Assembly (NCBI GenBank): GCA_030060845.1 | Contig: CP094379.1 | Location: forward strand, 627,737 to 691,736 | Length of the DNA stretch: 64,000 nt | Direction of reading: 5' to 3' | DNA from: Candidatus Midichloria sp. | Lineage (GTDB): Bacteria; Pseudomonadota; Alphaproteobacteria; Rickettsiales; Midichloriaceae | Shown: piece by piece, positions 29,050 to 39,064 of the stretch | Layout of the letters: the number at the start of each line of letters is the position of its first letter | Numbering within the stretch: position 1 is the first letter of the stretch | Program-made: the position numbers and the translations under genes | The notes under the pieces: generated by a model | Databases searched by the model: none | The model's input: the letters and a program-made list of their open reading frames with translations, nothing else | What the model was told of the DNA's origin: nothing

Positions 29050-29190
29050 TTAAGCTGATAAGACCTTGCGACCTTGTGCTCTGCGGTTTTTTAAAATTTT
29101 TCTACTACCAGCAGTTGCCATTCTAGCTCTAAAACCATGACGGCGCTTTCTAACTAATTTACTTGGCTGGTAGGTTCTTTTGGTAGACAT
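29050..29190 (-). CDS. rpmH: Large ribosomal subunit protein bL34
   Basis: A 46-residue, very basic protein: [20 protein letters not shown], then [20 protein letters not shown] and a short RKVLSA end. The pattern KRTYQPS and HGFRARM-T-GR is diagnostic of bL34. It leads the rpmH-rnpA-yidD-yidC unit and has a clear promoter upstream. Confidence 0.96.
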   Translation of the reverse strand: MSTKRTYQPSKLVRKRRHGFRARMATAGSRKILKNRRAQGRKVLSA

Positions 29191-29226
29191 AAAAACTGCA
29201 ATTAGATATAAATAAAGCTTTTATCC

Positions 29227-29254
29227 TTTATAGATAACAAACAGCGAAAGTCAA
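29227..29254 (-). promoter_or_regulatory. Promoter of rpmH operon
   Basis: Minus strand TTGACT, 16-base spacer, TATAAA, about 36 bases before the rpmH ATG. Confidence 0.6.
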
Positions 29255-29451
29255 TATATAAAAAATGCTAACTCCAAACAAGCGAAATTAATAATAAGCT
29301 AAAGGCCATAAGCTTAGATTGAAATTGGATAATGTAATAAGATATCCAGATACCTCCTCATACAAAGATAAAACTAATTGTTGAGTTCTTTAGTGTGAGT
29401 TTATAATATTAACTTTGTGGTGAAATCAAATTTCATGAAAGGATAAAAATT

Positions 29452-30006
29452 ATGAAAAAACCATTTTGTTTTTAAGTATAGGATTATTGCTGGCGGGCCA
29501 AGCAATTGTATACACTGTGTCAACCGCTGTGTTCTGTATTTGAGATTCCCATTAGCGTGATGGAATACAACGAAGGGATCACATGATGAAGGTCACAAAG
29601 TTTTTTGTGATATTTGTGTGGCTTTATAATACCACTTTTAATAAGTAAGAATAAACGATATCCAAGTCATAACTGCAGATTATAAAACTGCTTCGTAAGA
29701 TATAGGTGCAATAATTGAAGATTGTAGTAAGAAGAATGCCAAAGGTTTGATTACTGCAGTATTCCATTATATAAGCTTGAACAGTCAATCTTTGGTAAGA
29801 TAAAATTAAAAGGTAATATCTATGTTTCCAAGAATGTTTTGGCATATAAGACTGAGTGGGGCTATTCAATTATATTTCCAATAGATAGCAAAGAAGAAAT
29901 GAAAATTAAAAGACTGACTGATAAAAGTTTTTGTATTGATGGCGATATTTTTATGACGCAGTTAGTTGAAGCTTTACCCGAAGGGTCTTTCTGCAAGTGT
30001 GATTAA
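29452..30006 (+). pseudogene. Decayed exported protein of unknown function
   Basis: Starts ATGAAAAAACC and, one frame over, gives a signal-peptide-like run ILFLSIGLLLAGQAIVYTVS. After many breaks a final coding-like stretch reads NVLAYKTEWGYSIIFPIDSK and ends GSFCKCD with TAA at 30004-30006, overlapping the coaD end. It was probably a secreted protein of about 180 residues. The family is not recognised. Confidence 0.4.
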
Positions 30007-30491
30007 TTAAACTTATTTTTAATTTGTTCTGCTACGTTTTTAGAAACAAATCCATTTAGATCTCCCTCTAATTTTGCAACTTCTTTCACTAAAGTTGCAG
30101 AGATGAAATGACTTTTTTCGCTTGCTGGTAAAAATATGGTTTCTAGCTCAGGAAAAAGTTTTTTATTAATATATGCCATTTGGAATTCATATTCAAAATC
30201 TGAAACTGCTCGAATACCTCTAATAATAATTTTAACTTTTTGACTTTTAGCAAAATCTACTAAAAGAGTATTAAAACTCATTATTTCCACATTTAGAACC
30301 TTAATTCTTTTTATTTCTGCTTTTGCAATTTCCACTCTCTCTTGTGACTGGAAAAGAGGGGATTTTTTTGAATTATCTGCAATTGCTAAAATGACTTTAT
30401 CAAATAAAATGCATGCTCTTTCTAAAATATCAAGATGGCCAAATGTTAAGGGATCAAAAGTCCCAGGGTAAATTGCAATTTTGTCAGACAT
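30003..30491 (-). CDS. coaD: Phosphopantetheine adenylyltransferase CoaD
   Basis: Adds AMP to 4'-phosphopantetheine, the fourth step of CoA synthesis. At 162 residues it has the nucleotidyltransferase motif YPGTFDPLTFGHLDI at 8-22 (the T/HxGH site) and the RGIRAVSDFEYEFQMA block. SEKSHFISATLVKEVA is also present, all typical. Its start overlaps the rluC end by eight bases. Retention of a late CoA step agrees with import of a precursor, common in intracellular bacteria. Confidence 0.96.
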   Translation of the reverse strand: MSDKIAIYPGTFDPLTFGHLDILERACILFDKVILAIADNSKKSPLFQSQERVEIAKAEIKRIKVLNVEIMSFNTLLVDFAKSQKVKIIIRGIRAVSDFEYEFQMAYINKKLFPELETIFLPASEKSHFISATLVKEVAKLEGDLNGFVSKNVAEQIKNKFN

Positions 30492-31443
30492 TTTTTTCTT
30501 TAAAGTTTAAACTAAAAAAATTTAAAACATCCACAAAATGTTTTGGAAGCGGAGCATGAAATTTTAATTTTTCTCCAAAGAGAAGCAAGTCAAGCTTATA
30601 AGCATGTAAACATAAATTTGATGCAATTTTGTTATACAACGAATAATCTTTATTATATTTCTTATCACTAATTATAGGGCAACCTATAGCAGCTAAATGG
30701 GCTCTGATTTGGTGGTTGCGCCCTGTAATGGGAATTATTTCCAAGAGTGCAGCTTTATCGTTATAAGATAATATCTTATATTTTGTAATTGCTTTCTTTC
30801 CGTTCTGGCTAGGACACATATTTTCAAACCCAACTCCAACGTTCTTTTTTTCTAATGGTATATCAATCACTCCTTTAAATTCTTGGGGTTTTCCCTGCAC
30901 AACTGCTAAGTATTTCTTATCTATCTCTCTATTTTGAAATATATTAGCTATTTCTTGTGCAGCTTTTGTGCTGCGTGCCATAATTAAGATACCGCTGGTT
31001 TCTTTATCAATTCTATGCACTAATTTAGGTTTTTCTTTTACTTCAAATTGTAATTCAGCTGTGATATGATCAACACTAATTTTAATACCGTTACCTCCCT
31101 GTACTGCAAGACCTGCTGGTTTATTTAAAACCAAGATATGTGAATTTATGTAAATAATATTGGCAATAATACCATCAATAAGTTCAGCATAATCATTTTT
31201 TGGATTAGCAACTGATTTTTTAATATTAGATTTTGGTGATATAAGCTCTGGAAACCTAATTTCTTGATTTAAGCTGATCTTATCCGATGCTTTCACTCTT
31301 TTGCTATCAACTCTTATCTGACCTGTACGTGCTAATTTTGAAATATTAGCAAAGGAGTACTCTTTATAATGCCTTTTGAACCAACGATCTAACCTTATAT
31401 CGTTATCTTCTTCTGCAACTAATTTTTTGATTATTTCAGCCAC
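30484..31443 (-). CDS. rluC: 23S rRNA pseudouridine synthase, RluC/RluD type
   Basis: Isomerises uridines in 23S rRNA. An N-terminal S4 RNA-binding domain (about 12-70) is followed by the catalytic domain with HRIDKETSG at 143-151 (Asp146 as the nucleophile). GRNHQIRAHLAAIGCPIISD is near the end. The LNKPAGLAVQGG segment favours RluC over RluD. At 319 residues it is full length. It overlaps coaD, and immediately upstream lies the dead hemH. Confidence 0.92.
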   Translation of the reverse strand: MAEIIKKLVAEEDNDIRLDRWFKRHYKEYSFANISKLARTGQIRVDSKRVKASDKISLNQEIRFPELISPKSNIKKSVANPKNDYAELIDGIIANIIYINSHILVLNKPAGLAVQGGNGIKISVDHITAELQFEVKEKPKLVHRIDKETSGILIMARSTKAAQEIANIFQNREIDKKYLAVVQGKPQEFKGVIDIPLEKKNVGVGFENMCPSQNGKKAITKYKILSYNDKAALLEIIPITGRNHQIRAHLAAIGCPIISDKKYNKDYSLYNKIASNLCLHAYKLDLLLFGEKLKFHAPLPKHFVDVLNFFSLNFKEKNV

Positions 31444-31559
31444 GTCAAATATAAATAAATCTCAATGAAATGATAAAAGCTCACCACACTTAAAGTCTTT
31501 TGTTACTTCTTTCTATTATTTGAGATTATAGATATTTTTGCTTGTAATGCAACAATATT

Positions 31560-31862
31560 TGTGTGTTGCTAAACAGCTTATTTCACTGTTGAATTCTAAA
31601 GTTCTACTAAGGTCTCTACATGTTCTGAGACAAATGCTATAGGGGATATAAGAACTGAGACCTTATCTTTTTGAGCAGCTTGAAGTTTTGTTTAGCTGTT
31701 TTTCCTCTTTTTGAGGAAATTAATTTAGCTAAAATCCACCTAAAGGGCTGTACTATATTGATTATAGCTCTATCATTGAATAGGTTGAATAAGAAAGCTT
31801 TACTGAATCTGATGCATCAAGGCAACCTAGATTGAATAATATAACAGCAACCTTTTTTTCAT
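31560..31862 (-). pseudogene. hemH: Ferrochelatase HemH with large internal deletion
   Basis: From an ATG at 31860-31862 the shifted frame reads KVAVILFNLGCLDASDSVK, the ferrochelatase N-terminus. It continues in another frame as KAFLFNLFNDRAIINIVQPF and RWILAKLISSKRG. The very next recognisable block, VSVLISPIAFVSEHVETLVE, is the C-terminal active-site region, normally some 180 residues later. So the middle has been deleted, apart from several frameshifts, and a stop follows LVEL. HemH inserts iron into protoporphyrin IX, the last heme step. This copy is dead. Confidence 0.85.
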
Positions 31863-31947
31863 AGAATAATTAAATTACCTTGTAATAAATTTTAAAAAGC
31901 TGTAAGTTAAAAAATAAGAGAATGCAAAGAAATACCAAAAAAATATA

Positions 31948-32127
31948 ATGAAAAATATAATTATTTTGTTTATCCATTTTTTGTTAGTTTGCTGTTCTAA
32001 CTCTGCAAAAACAAAGTTAGGATTGAAAACTCATGGTCCGGATCAAACCACAGTTTCAGCACATGAATACCTAAAAATCCCCCCTATTTTAACAGAATTA
32101 CCTGAGCCTCAGGAGTTTAAAGGATAA
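31948..32127 (+). CDS. Small lipoprotein, DUF3035/BamF-like
   Basis: A 59-residue frame with a lipoprotein signal (residues 1-15, box LVCC with the lipidated Cys at about 15 or 16). The mature part has LGLKTHGPDQTTV then YLKIPPILTELPEP. In alphaproteobacteria, proteins of the DUF3035 type share this order: lipobox, LGL, PDE, then -IPP--LP-P. They have been found with the BAM outer-membrane assembly complex as BamF. This one is short even for the family. It ends two bases before glmU begins, on the same strand, so the two are likely co-transcribed. Confidence 0.55.
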   Translation: MKNIIILFIHFLLVCCSNSAKTKLGLKTHGPDQTTVSAHEYLKIPPILTELPEPQEFKG

Positions 32128-32129
32128 TA

Positions 32130-33434
32130 ATGTTAAAAAATACCACAACCATTATATTGGCTGCAGGAAGTGGTAGCAGAATGCTTTCTTCACTGCCTAA
32201 GGTTTTGCATAAAGTTGCTCAGCAGCCTTTATTAGAATATGTAATAAAGTTGGCTAAGAATTGCTCAGAAGAAGTAATTACAGTGATAAATAAAGAGCTA
32301 GCAAGTCATAAGTCATTTAATAAGTTAATTAATAACTATAAAACAGCCACTGCTTTACAATTAAAACCTTTGGGTACGGCTGATGCTGTAAAATCTGCAA
32401 TTGAATATGTAAAATCTGAATATACGTTAATACTATATGCTGACGTTCCTTTTGTAGAGGAATCGACTATTAAAAAGATGTGGGAGAAAAAGAGTGATTT
32501 AGTGGTTTTAGGTTTTGAGCATTTTAAGGATAAGCAGTATGGTAGGATAGTAGTAGATGAAAGAAACCGACCAATCAAAATAATTGAAAAAAAAGATGCC
32601 AAAGAAGAAGAATTAAAAATAACTCTTTGTCATTCTGGTATCTTGCTGATTAAAACTGCTTTATTAAAGGAATTTCTTGATAAAGTTAGCAATAATAATA
32701 ATTCTAAGGAATATTATCTTACTGATTTGATTGAGTTTGTATATAAACATAAAAATTTGTATAAAAGTAGTTTAATAAAGACACCAGATTATAATGAAAT
32801 AATTGGAATAAATAACAAATCTCAGTTAGCTTATGTTGAAGGTATTTTGCAGGAAAAATTAAGAACATCTTTGCTGAACAAAGGCGTCATAATGATTGCA
32901 CCCAATACAGTATTTTTGACCCCAACAACAAGAATTGAAAAGGATGCTATAATTCATCCTTTTGTTTTCTTTGGTCCAAATGTATGGATAGGTTCAGATG
33001 TAACAGTTCTGCCGTTTAGCCATCTAGAGGGGGTTAAGGTAGAAAAAGGGGCTATTATTGGACCCTTTGCTAGAATAAGGCCTAAAACTGAAATAAAAGA
33101 AAATTCAAAAATCGGTAACTTTGTTGAAGTCAAAAATACCGTATTGGATAAAGATACTAAAGTTTCCCATCTATCGTATATAGGTGATGCAACTATCGGG
33201 AAAAATGTAAATATTGGTGCTGGAACTATTTTTTGTAATTATGATGGTCGTAAAAAGTATCATTCTACGGTTGGCAATAATAGTTTTATCGGCTCTAATA
33301 GCTGCATTATTTCTCCTATTCAGATAGATGAAAATGTACTTGTAGGTGCAGGTAGCGTTGTAACTCAAGATATTCCTGCAAATCATCTTGCAATCGCAAG
33401 GGTTAAACAAAAAAATATAAAGAAAAGAATTTAG
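32130..33434 (+). CDS. glmU: Bifunctional GlmU (GlcNAc-1-P uridyltransferase / GlcN-1-P acetyltransferase)
   Basis: Makes UDP-GlcNAc for peptidoglycan and LPS. The N-terminal uridyltransferase shows LAAGSGSRM at 10-18, then LPKVLHKVAQQPLLEYV, and the LGTADAV and YADVPF motifs. The C-terminal left-handed beta-helix begins near residue 245. It contains the acetyltransferase active-site region (NFVEVKNTVL, GAGTIFCNYDGRKKYHSTVG). At 434 residues it is about 20 shorter than the E. coli enzyme, mostly at the tail. It follows the small lipoprotein gene. Confidence 0.95.
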   Translation: MLKNTTTIILAAGSGSRMLSSLPKVLHKVAQQPLLEYVIKLAKNCSEEVITVINKELASHKSFNKLINNYKTATALQLKPLGTADAVKSAIEYVKSEYTLILYADVPFVEESTIKKMWEKKSDLVVLGFEHFKDKQYGRIVVDERNRPIKIIEKKDAKEEELKITLCHSGILLIKTALLKEFLDKVSNNNNSKEYYLTDLIEFVYKHKNLYKSSLIKTPDYNEIIGINNKSQLAYVEGILQEKLRTSLLNKGVIMIAPNTVFLTPTTRIEKDAIIHPFVFFGPNVWIGSDVTVLPFSHLEGVKVEKGAIIGPFARIRPKTEIKENSKIGNFVEVKNTVLDKDTKVSHLSYIGDATIGKNVNIGAGTIFCNYDGRKKYHSTVGNNSFIGSNSCIISPIQIDENVLVGAGSVVTQDIPANHLAIARVKQKNIKKRI

Positions 33435-33489
33435 TTTTTATAAACTGAGTAATTTGGTAGCATCAAAGTTTACTACATCTCCCTCAACT

Positions 33490-34090
33490 CTTTTAATGGT
33501 GTAGGAAGTGTTAACAAATAGGTTAGACCAAGGAAGGATTGTGATATATTTATCATCTAAAAAGGAAAAAATGCCAGATCGTCTACATCAAATACCGGAA
33601 GATCTATTTAACAAAGAGATATTACCAATAATAGAAAAGCATACGATGCCCATTAAAGGCAGGTCCTCAAAGAATACGCTCTCTGGCTACGATATTACCA
33701 GGTTTTAAAAACGTAATGAAAATGGTTTATTATGGCTGATTTTATACGCCTTAAAACAGGAAAAGATATTAAAAATAGATATAGTGTTTATGGACTTAAC
33801 TACAGTAAAAGTGCACCATCATGGAATGAGAGTATTTTAAAAAAAGAGGTAGGCAAAGTACAAGTAGGAACGTAGCAGTCAAGAGTACAAAAATACATGT
33901 TATGAATGGGAAAAAGAAGATGTTGTACGTATTCAGATTGCAGGAGCAGAGCATCCTGATTGTAAGATGATAAGCAAGATTGATGGAGATATGCTAAATT
34001 GTGTTGGTATAAAAAGATGAAGATAAAGGCTAAGTACAAATAAAGTACTAAGCTGGCTTTAAATGATAATGACATCGAGCTATAGTCTTA
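33490..34090 (+). mobile_element. IS5-family remnant, nearly full length
   Basis: It contains the leader (GATATATTTATCATCTAAAA) and an intact transposase N-terminus at 33508-33708 (MPDRLHQIPEDLFNKEILPI). Then, in broken frames, come GLLWLILYALKQEKILK, IDIVFMDLTTVKVHHHG and a decayed 3' part to about 34080. The WRDLPKEHGPWHT block is partly deleted near 33690. It lies between glmU and leuS and is inactive. Confidence 0.7.
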
Positions 34091-34286
34091 AATAAATCAG
34101 GCAAATCTAACAAATCTTCTAAATCAAGGAACAAGAAATAAGCGTCTAATTTTTCGCACCTTGTTGCTGGGTTTAGCTTTTAATACCGGCGAATTGTGGG
34201 TTGATAGATTAATGATTTTGGGATTAGCCCTTAAGGAAATAATTAGACTTTTTGGTACAATTATAGTACATAAAAAGTCCTAATAA
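34091..34286. other. Gap before leuS
   Basis: About 200 bases with no frame. It should hold the leuS promoter, but no convincing -35/-10 pair was found. Confidence 0.4.
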
Positions 34287-36836
34287 ATGGTAATATTTTT
34301 TAAAGATTGTATGGACCAAAAAATCTATAATCATAAAAAAATTGAGCAAAAATGGCAAAAAATATGGTCAGAAAAAAAGGTTTTTGAAGTTCAGGTAGAT
34401 CAATCAAAGCCTAAGAAATATATATTAGAAATGCTTCCTTACTCCTCTGGTAGAATACATATGGGGCACCTGAGAAATTATACTATTGGGGACGTAATAT
34501 CTAGGATCCAAAAATCCTTAGGTTTTAATGTGTTACATCCTTTAGGATGGGACGCTTTTGGTTTGCCTGCCGAGAATGCAGCAATACAGAATAAAGTTGC
34601 ACCAAAACAGTGGACTTTGGAAAATATTGCAAGCATGAAAGAACAACTACTTCAAATTGGTTTTTCTTATGATTGGAGTAAAGAAATAGCAACTTGCTTG
34701 CCAGAATATTATAAGCATGAGCAAAAATTCTTTATAGATTTTTATAATCATGGTCTTGCTTACCAAAAAGAAGGAATCGTCAATTGGGATCCAATTGACC
34801 AGACTGTCTTAGCTAATGAACAAGTTGTTGATGGACGCGGGTGGCGCTCTGGGGCTGTTGTTGAGCGTAAAAAGTTAAAACAATGGTTTTTGAAAATTAC
34901 AGATTTTGCTGAAGATTTATTATCTGGTTTAGAACAATTAAATGGCTGGCCAGAAAAAGTAAGGTTGATGCAAACAAATTGGATTAATAGATCTGAGGGA
35001 GCTGAAGTTAATTTCAAGACAAGTCAAGGTGATAAAATTAGCATATTTACAACTAGGCCTGAAACTCTTTTTGGAGCTGCGTTTATAGGAATAGCTTTTG
35101 ATCACCCTTTAATTAATGATATTGAAAAAACTGCCGAGCTCTCATTGTTTTTAGAGGAATGTAAAAAGATTAGCACCTCAGAAGATGTCCTTGAAAAAGC
35201 TGAGAAATTAGGAGTAGATACTGGTATAAAAGCCATTCATCCGTTTGATCATACTATCAAATTACCAATTTTCATAACAAATTTTGTGTTGTCTGACTAT
35301 GGCACAGGAGCAATTTTTGGGTGCCCTGCCCATGATCTAAGAGATCATGAATTTGCAATTAAATATAATTTACCAATTAAGCAAGTAGTAAAGCCTTTGG
35401 AAGGAATTGAAATAGATTTAATACAAGCTCCTTTTTTGGATAACGGTATCATGCTAAACTCAGGCTTCTTAAATGGACTAGAAGTTGCAGAGGCAAAAAA
35501 AGCTGCAATAAAATTTCTTGAAAATAATAAAATAGGTATTGGAAAAACAACTTATAGACTAAAAGATTGGGGAGTATCACGACAACGTTACTGGGGTTGT
35601 CCTATTCCTATAATTTATTGTAATAGTTGCGATACCGTGCCAGTTCCAGAGAAAGATCTACCAGTTGTACTGCCTGAAGATATCAAATTCGATAAACCAG
35701 GAAATCCTCTTGATCATCATCCAACCTGGAAATATATAAACTGCCCCCAATGTGGCAAGGATGCTTTAAGAGAGACGGATACATTTGATACGTTTTTCGA
35801 ATCTTCATGGTATTTTTTACGGTATTGTTCTCCAAATTCTTCTTTCCCTTTTGAAAAGGATGAGGTTGATTATTGGGGGCCAGTTGATCAGTACATAGGT
35901 GGAGTAGAGCATGCTGTAATGCATTTATTGTATGCCCGTTTTTTTACTCGGGCATTAAAAAAACTTGGTTATTTAAATATAGATGAGCCCTTTACCAATC
36001 TGCTGACTCAAGGGATGATTAATCATAAAACCTATAAAGACCAAAATAATAATTGGTTATACCCAGAAGAAGTCTTAAGAACCCAGTCTGGTGCTATAGA
36101 AAAAGCAACTGGTGTTCCTGTTACTGTTGGGCGCATTGAAAAAATGAGTAAATCTAAAAAAAATGTTGTTGAACCAGATCGGATTTTAGAAAAATATGGT
36201 GCTGATACAATACGGCTATTTGTGCTTTCTGATTCTCCTCCTGAAAAAGATTTAGAATGGACCGAAGCAGGTGCAGAAGGGTGTAATAAATATTTACAGA
36301 GGGTTACTAAGCTTGCTTTTGATACACTAAATAACGAAAAAAATAAAAGTGGCAAAGAAGATCCACTGGTTTTGAGTTTAATACATAAAACAATTCAGCT
36401 GGTTAGTTCTGACTTCGAAAATTTTCATTTCAACAAAGCAATTGCTCGTTTAAGAGAACTCACAAATGTTCTTTATAGCAGTGATGTATCTCCAGGTGTA
36501 AAAAAAGAAGGAGTTAAAATTTTAACTAGACTTTTAAATCCAGTTACGCCACATTTAACTGAAGAACTATGGTCTATTTTAGGTTGTAATATTATGCTTG
36601 CTTCTTATCCTTGGCCATCTCCGGATTTGAGTTTAATCAAAGAGGAGACAGTGATTATTGCAATACAAACTAATGGTAAGCTTCGTTCAACAATTGAGGT
36701 GCCAAAAGACACCCATAAAGAGGAAGTGGAGCGGCTTTCGCTAGAGTTGCAAAATATAAAAAACTTTTTAAATGATAAAAATATAAAGAAAGTGATATAC
36801 GTCCCAAATAAAATCATCAATATAGTTTATATATAG
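34287..36836 (+). CDS. leuS: Leucine--tRNA ligase
   Basis: Class I aaRS. At 849 residues it is normal for the bacterial type. The HIGH box is HMGH at 58-61 and the KMSKS box is at about 619-623. The CP1 editing domain is present with TTRPETLFG and the [13 protein letters not shown] motif. Zinc-like cysteine pairs occur ([18 protein letters not shown]). A second Met eight codons in ([16 protein letters not shown]) fits the usual N-terminus better, so the true start may be 34311. Confidence 0.97.
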   Translation: MVIFFKDCMDQKIYNHKKIEQKWQKIWSEKKVFEVQVDQSKPKKYILEMLPYSSGRIHMGHLRNYTIGDVISRIQKSLGFNVLHPLGWDAFGLPAENAAIQNKVAPKQWTLENIASMKEQLLQIGFSYDWSKEIATCLPEYYKHEQKFFIDFYNHGLAYQKEGIVNWDPIDQTVLANEQVVDGRGWRSGAVVERKKLKQWFLKITDFAEDLLSGLEQLNGWPEKVRLMQTNWINRSEGAEVNFKTSQGDKISIFTTRPETLFGAAFIGIAFDHPLINDIEKTAELSLFLEECKKISTSEDVLEKAEKLGVDTGIKAIHPFDHTIKLPIFITNFVLSDYGTGAIFGCPAHDLRDHEFAIKYNLPIKQVVKPLEGIEIDLIQAPFLDNGIMLNSGFLNGLEVAEAKKAAIKFLENNKIGIGKTTYRLKDWGVSRQRYWGCPIPIIYCNSCDTVPVPEKDLPVVLPEDIKFDKPGNPLDHHPTWKYINCPQCGKDALRETDTFDTFFESSWYFLRYCSPNSSFPFEKDEVDYWGPVDQYIGGVEHAVMHLLYARFFTRALKKLGYLNIDEPFTNLLTQGMINHKTYKDQNNNWLYPEEVLRTQSGAIEKATGVPVTVGRIEKMSKSKKNVVEPDRILEKYGADTIRLFVLSDSPPEKDLEWTEAGAEGCNKYLQRVTKLAFDTLNNEKNKSGKEDPLVLSLIHKTIQLVSSDFENFHFNKAIARLRELTNVLYSSDVSPGVKKEGVKILTRLLNPVTPHLTEELWSILGCNIMLASYPWPSPDLSLIKEETVIIAIQTNGKLRSTIEVPKDTHKEEVERLSLELQNIKNFLNDKNIKKVIYVPNKIINIVYI

Positions 36837-36863
36837 CTTATTACACTTAGGTAGTATTAAACG

Positions 36864-37175
36864 ATGCAATATATAAAAATTAAATTTCTAGCTTTTTCTT
36901 CTCTCATCTTTGGCTGTTTGGAGCTGCAGCATGCAGCTCCTATTGATATAACCAAAGCCCAGATCTCAAAAGGAGCAATGGCTGCAAGACTTGATTCGAT
37001 AAAAAGGGGACTTAATGTATTGCAAAAATATGTTTATAATTTAAGTTCCTCACAATTATCTGGCTCTCAATGCTCTGGAAATGTTGAAAATCATATAAAT
37101 GTTGATGAAATCGGCGAACAATTTAAATCTATAAGATCAGATATCATAAATGCACTATTTAAGTGCTCCCAATAA
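36864..37175 (+). CDS. Small exported protein of unknown function
   Basis: A 103-residue product. It has an N-terminal signal peptide (KIKFLAFSSLIFGCLEL, cleavage plausible after HAA near residues 23-25). A polar, mostly helical mature part follows, with two cysteine-containing segments (SGSQCSGN, ALFKCSQ) that could form a disulfide. It starts 28 bases after leuS on the same strand. No family is recognised. The intact frame beside a long dead region suggests it is real, but at this length chance cannot be fully excluded. Confidence 0.5.
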   Translation: MQYIKIKFLAFSSLIFGCLELQHAAPIDITKAQISKGAMAARLDSIKRGLNVLQKYVYNLSSSQLSGSQCSGNVENHINVDEIGEQFKSIRSDIINALFKCSQ

Positions 37176-37194
37176 TAACTACAACTGCTGTTAA

Positions 37195-37640
37195 TATACG
37201 TCAGCAATTATCAATAATATTTTTACATTAATTTACAGCTCAGGCAATTAAGCATTGATCTACCTGAAAAATATCTTAAAAATCTTATAGCAAGTAGAAT
37301 TACAGTAAAAAGAACTGCTATCGAATATGGTAATTCTACAGCTGGAATCTCTTAGTTTATTCAGGAATATCAGTATTTTCTACAGAATTCTCTTACTGTC
37401 ATCAATTTAGCAGGGATGGCAAGGATATACTCCCTTAACTTGAAGCACAAGTTATTTTTGTATTCAAACTGCAAAGATAAGAACTTTTGTAACAGGACAG
37501 TTTGATGTAATTAGAAATAACACTCATTTGCTTTTTTATCATGGCCAGCCTTGCAAACTCTCTTTAATTCATAGCAATATATGCTGCGCAACAAGTATAT
37601 ATCTCTTGAGGAATTAGCAAGGGAATATAATAGAAAAAGC
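37195..37640 (+). pseudogene. Unrecognised plus-strand decayed sequence
   Basis: Coding-like pieces (LPEKYLKNLIASRITVKRTA, IYSLNLKHKLFLYSNCKDKN) are separated by stops. The second piece shares clear base similarity with 57853-57940, suggesting a repeated element or gene family. Not identified. Confidence 0.3.
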
Positions 37641-37714
37641 TAGGTTTTAAAGCTTTATAATTTAACCAAGAGTCGATCATGTAGAATCTACTACACTTAA
37701 CTCATATACTCAAA

Positions 37715-38470
37715 TTAAGTATCTCTTACTATTTCTTCTTCAAAAAGAAACTTTAGCCTATCATAATGCCTAAGATCATCATAAATAGTATCTTTGTAAG
37801 GAATAATATCTACCTCAACAAGACTTGTATCTGGTATATTATGTGCATAAATTATATCTTTTCTTTCATTGATATCTACTAATTCATGTGACATTTCTCA
37901 GCTAACGGTTGTGATTTCCTAATATAACATCATTAATAGTGCCTCAGATTGCTTTAGTTCTGTAATAAAGCAGCTGCTCCTACCTCTATCCCAGCATTAC
38001 CTGTATTGTGAATTAGCAGATATCTCAGTTACTGCTTTTTCAACTACATAGGCTCTTAGCCAATTGTATATCTCCAGTTTTTCAGAATGTAAAGCCTTGT
38101 AAAAGAGCAAAGACAGAAACTGGATAAAAATCAAAGGCCCTCAGCTGCAAATTCTGGTGCACTTGCTGCTCCAGATTAATAAAACTAAGCAATAGGCAAA
38201 ATAATATATTTAGCTATTGTAGAGGCTGCACTTATTATGAGAAGATTACCAACCACTGTTTCACAAAACCCTTTATATATGTACAATAAGTCAACGGAAT
38301 TGCAGAAGCCATTTTTGCAGTATTCTTTGCAGCATCAAAGCCATCATAAACAGCATTAGTTGCTGACTTTTGAGCTCTTTGGAATAATAAAAGCAACTTT
38401 ATTTAGTTCCATTACATGTTTGCCTTGAGATAAAGTACGATAAAAACCCTAATATAGGTTTCTCCCTTTT
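37715..38470 (-). pseudogene. Unrecognised minus-strand decayed gene
   Basis: Fragments in order on the minus strand are FQRAQKSATNAVYDGFDAAK, ETVVGNLLIISAASTIAKYI, GIEVGAAALLQN and MSHELVDINERK. After a two-base slip in an A/T run comes AHNIPDTSLVEVDIIPYKDT, ending FEEEIVRDT at 37715. It is helical and Ala-rich with one hydrophobic part. It may be of the effector or surface type, but no family is recognised. Confidence 0.35.
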
Positions 38471-38680
38471 AAGTTGATCAAATTAAATGCACCATATCAT
38501 ATTATTATAGTAATGCTAATACAACTACTGCCCTAGATTATTGATACTAGCATTATTCATTATTTAGTGATAATAATCCCTAAATACAAAATTCATACAA
38601 AGTATTAGGTAGATATACGCAGTATTAGCTGGAAGATAAACGTTTATTAGCAAGCTTCCATTACGTTACTGGCAGCCTTT

Positions 38681-39046
38681 CTATGCTCTCTCTTCAATAA
38701 TTGCATAAGCTATTGCAAATTCTTGCTCATCAGAAAGAGAGATATGTACCAATTTGTTGTCCAACTTTTTACAATCTATTTTAGGAGCTCCCAATTCATT
38801 ATTTGTGACTTCAATATCAAGGAAGCTTATCCCATCTCCTATGCCGGTTCCTAAAGCTTTAGAGAATGCCTCTTTGGCTGCAAATCTTTTTGCATAGTAA
38901 CTAGCTTGCATCAATTCGTCTAGCCTCTCCCCTGAATTTATTTCCTTCTCAGTAAATACTTTTTTTTTGAAGCTTATCCCATATTTTTTCAGTAAATCAG
39001 AGATACGGGAGATCTTAACAATATCACAGCCAATACTTATAATCAT
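38681..39046 (-). CDS. acpS: Holo-[acyl-carrier-protein] synthase AcpS
   Basis: Transfers phosphopantetheine from CoA to ACP. The 121 residues have IGCDIVKISRI with the metal-binding Asp at 8, and YYAKRFAAKEAFSKALGTGI, the family signature. It follows aspS by 18 bases on the same strand. Together with coaD and plsX here it shows that fatty acid and phospholipid synthesis is kept. Confidence 0.95.
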   Translation of the reverse strand: MIISIGCDIVKISRISDLLKKYGISFKKKVFTEKEINSGERLDELMQASYYAKRFAAKEAFSKALGTGIGDGISFLDIEVTNNELGAPKIDCKKLDNKLVHISLSDEQEFAIAYAIIEERA

Positions 39047-39064
39047 GCAATTTTTTTCTCTAAT

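Noticed and set aside
31708..31728. Perfect hairpin TTTCCTC/GAGGAAA as a terminator
   Set aside because: It lies inside the hemH remnant (ISSKRG codons), has no T run after it, and does not follow a live gene.
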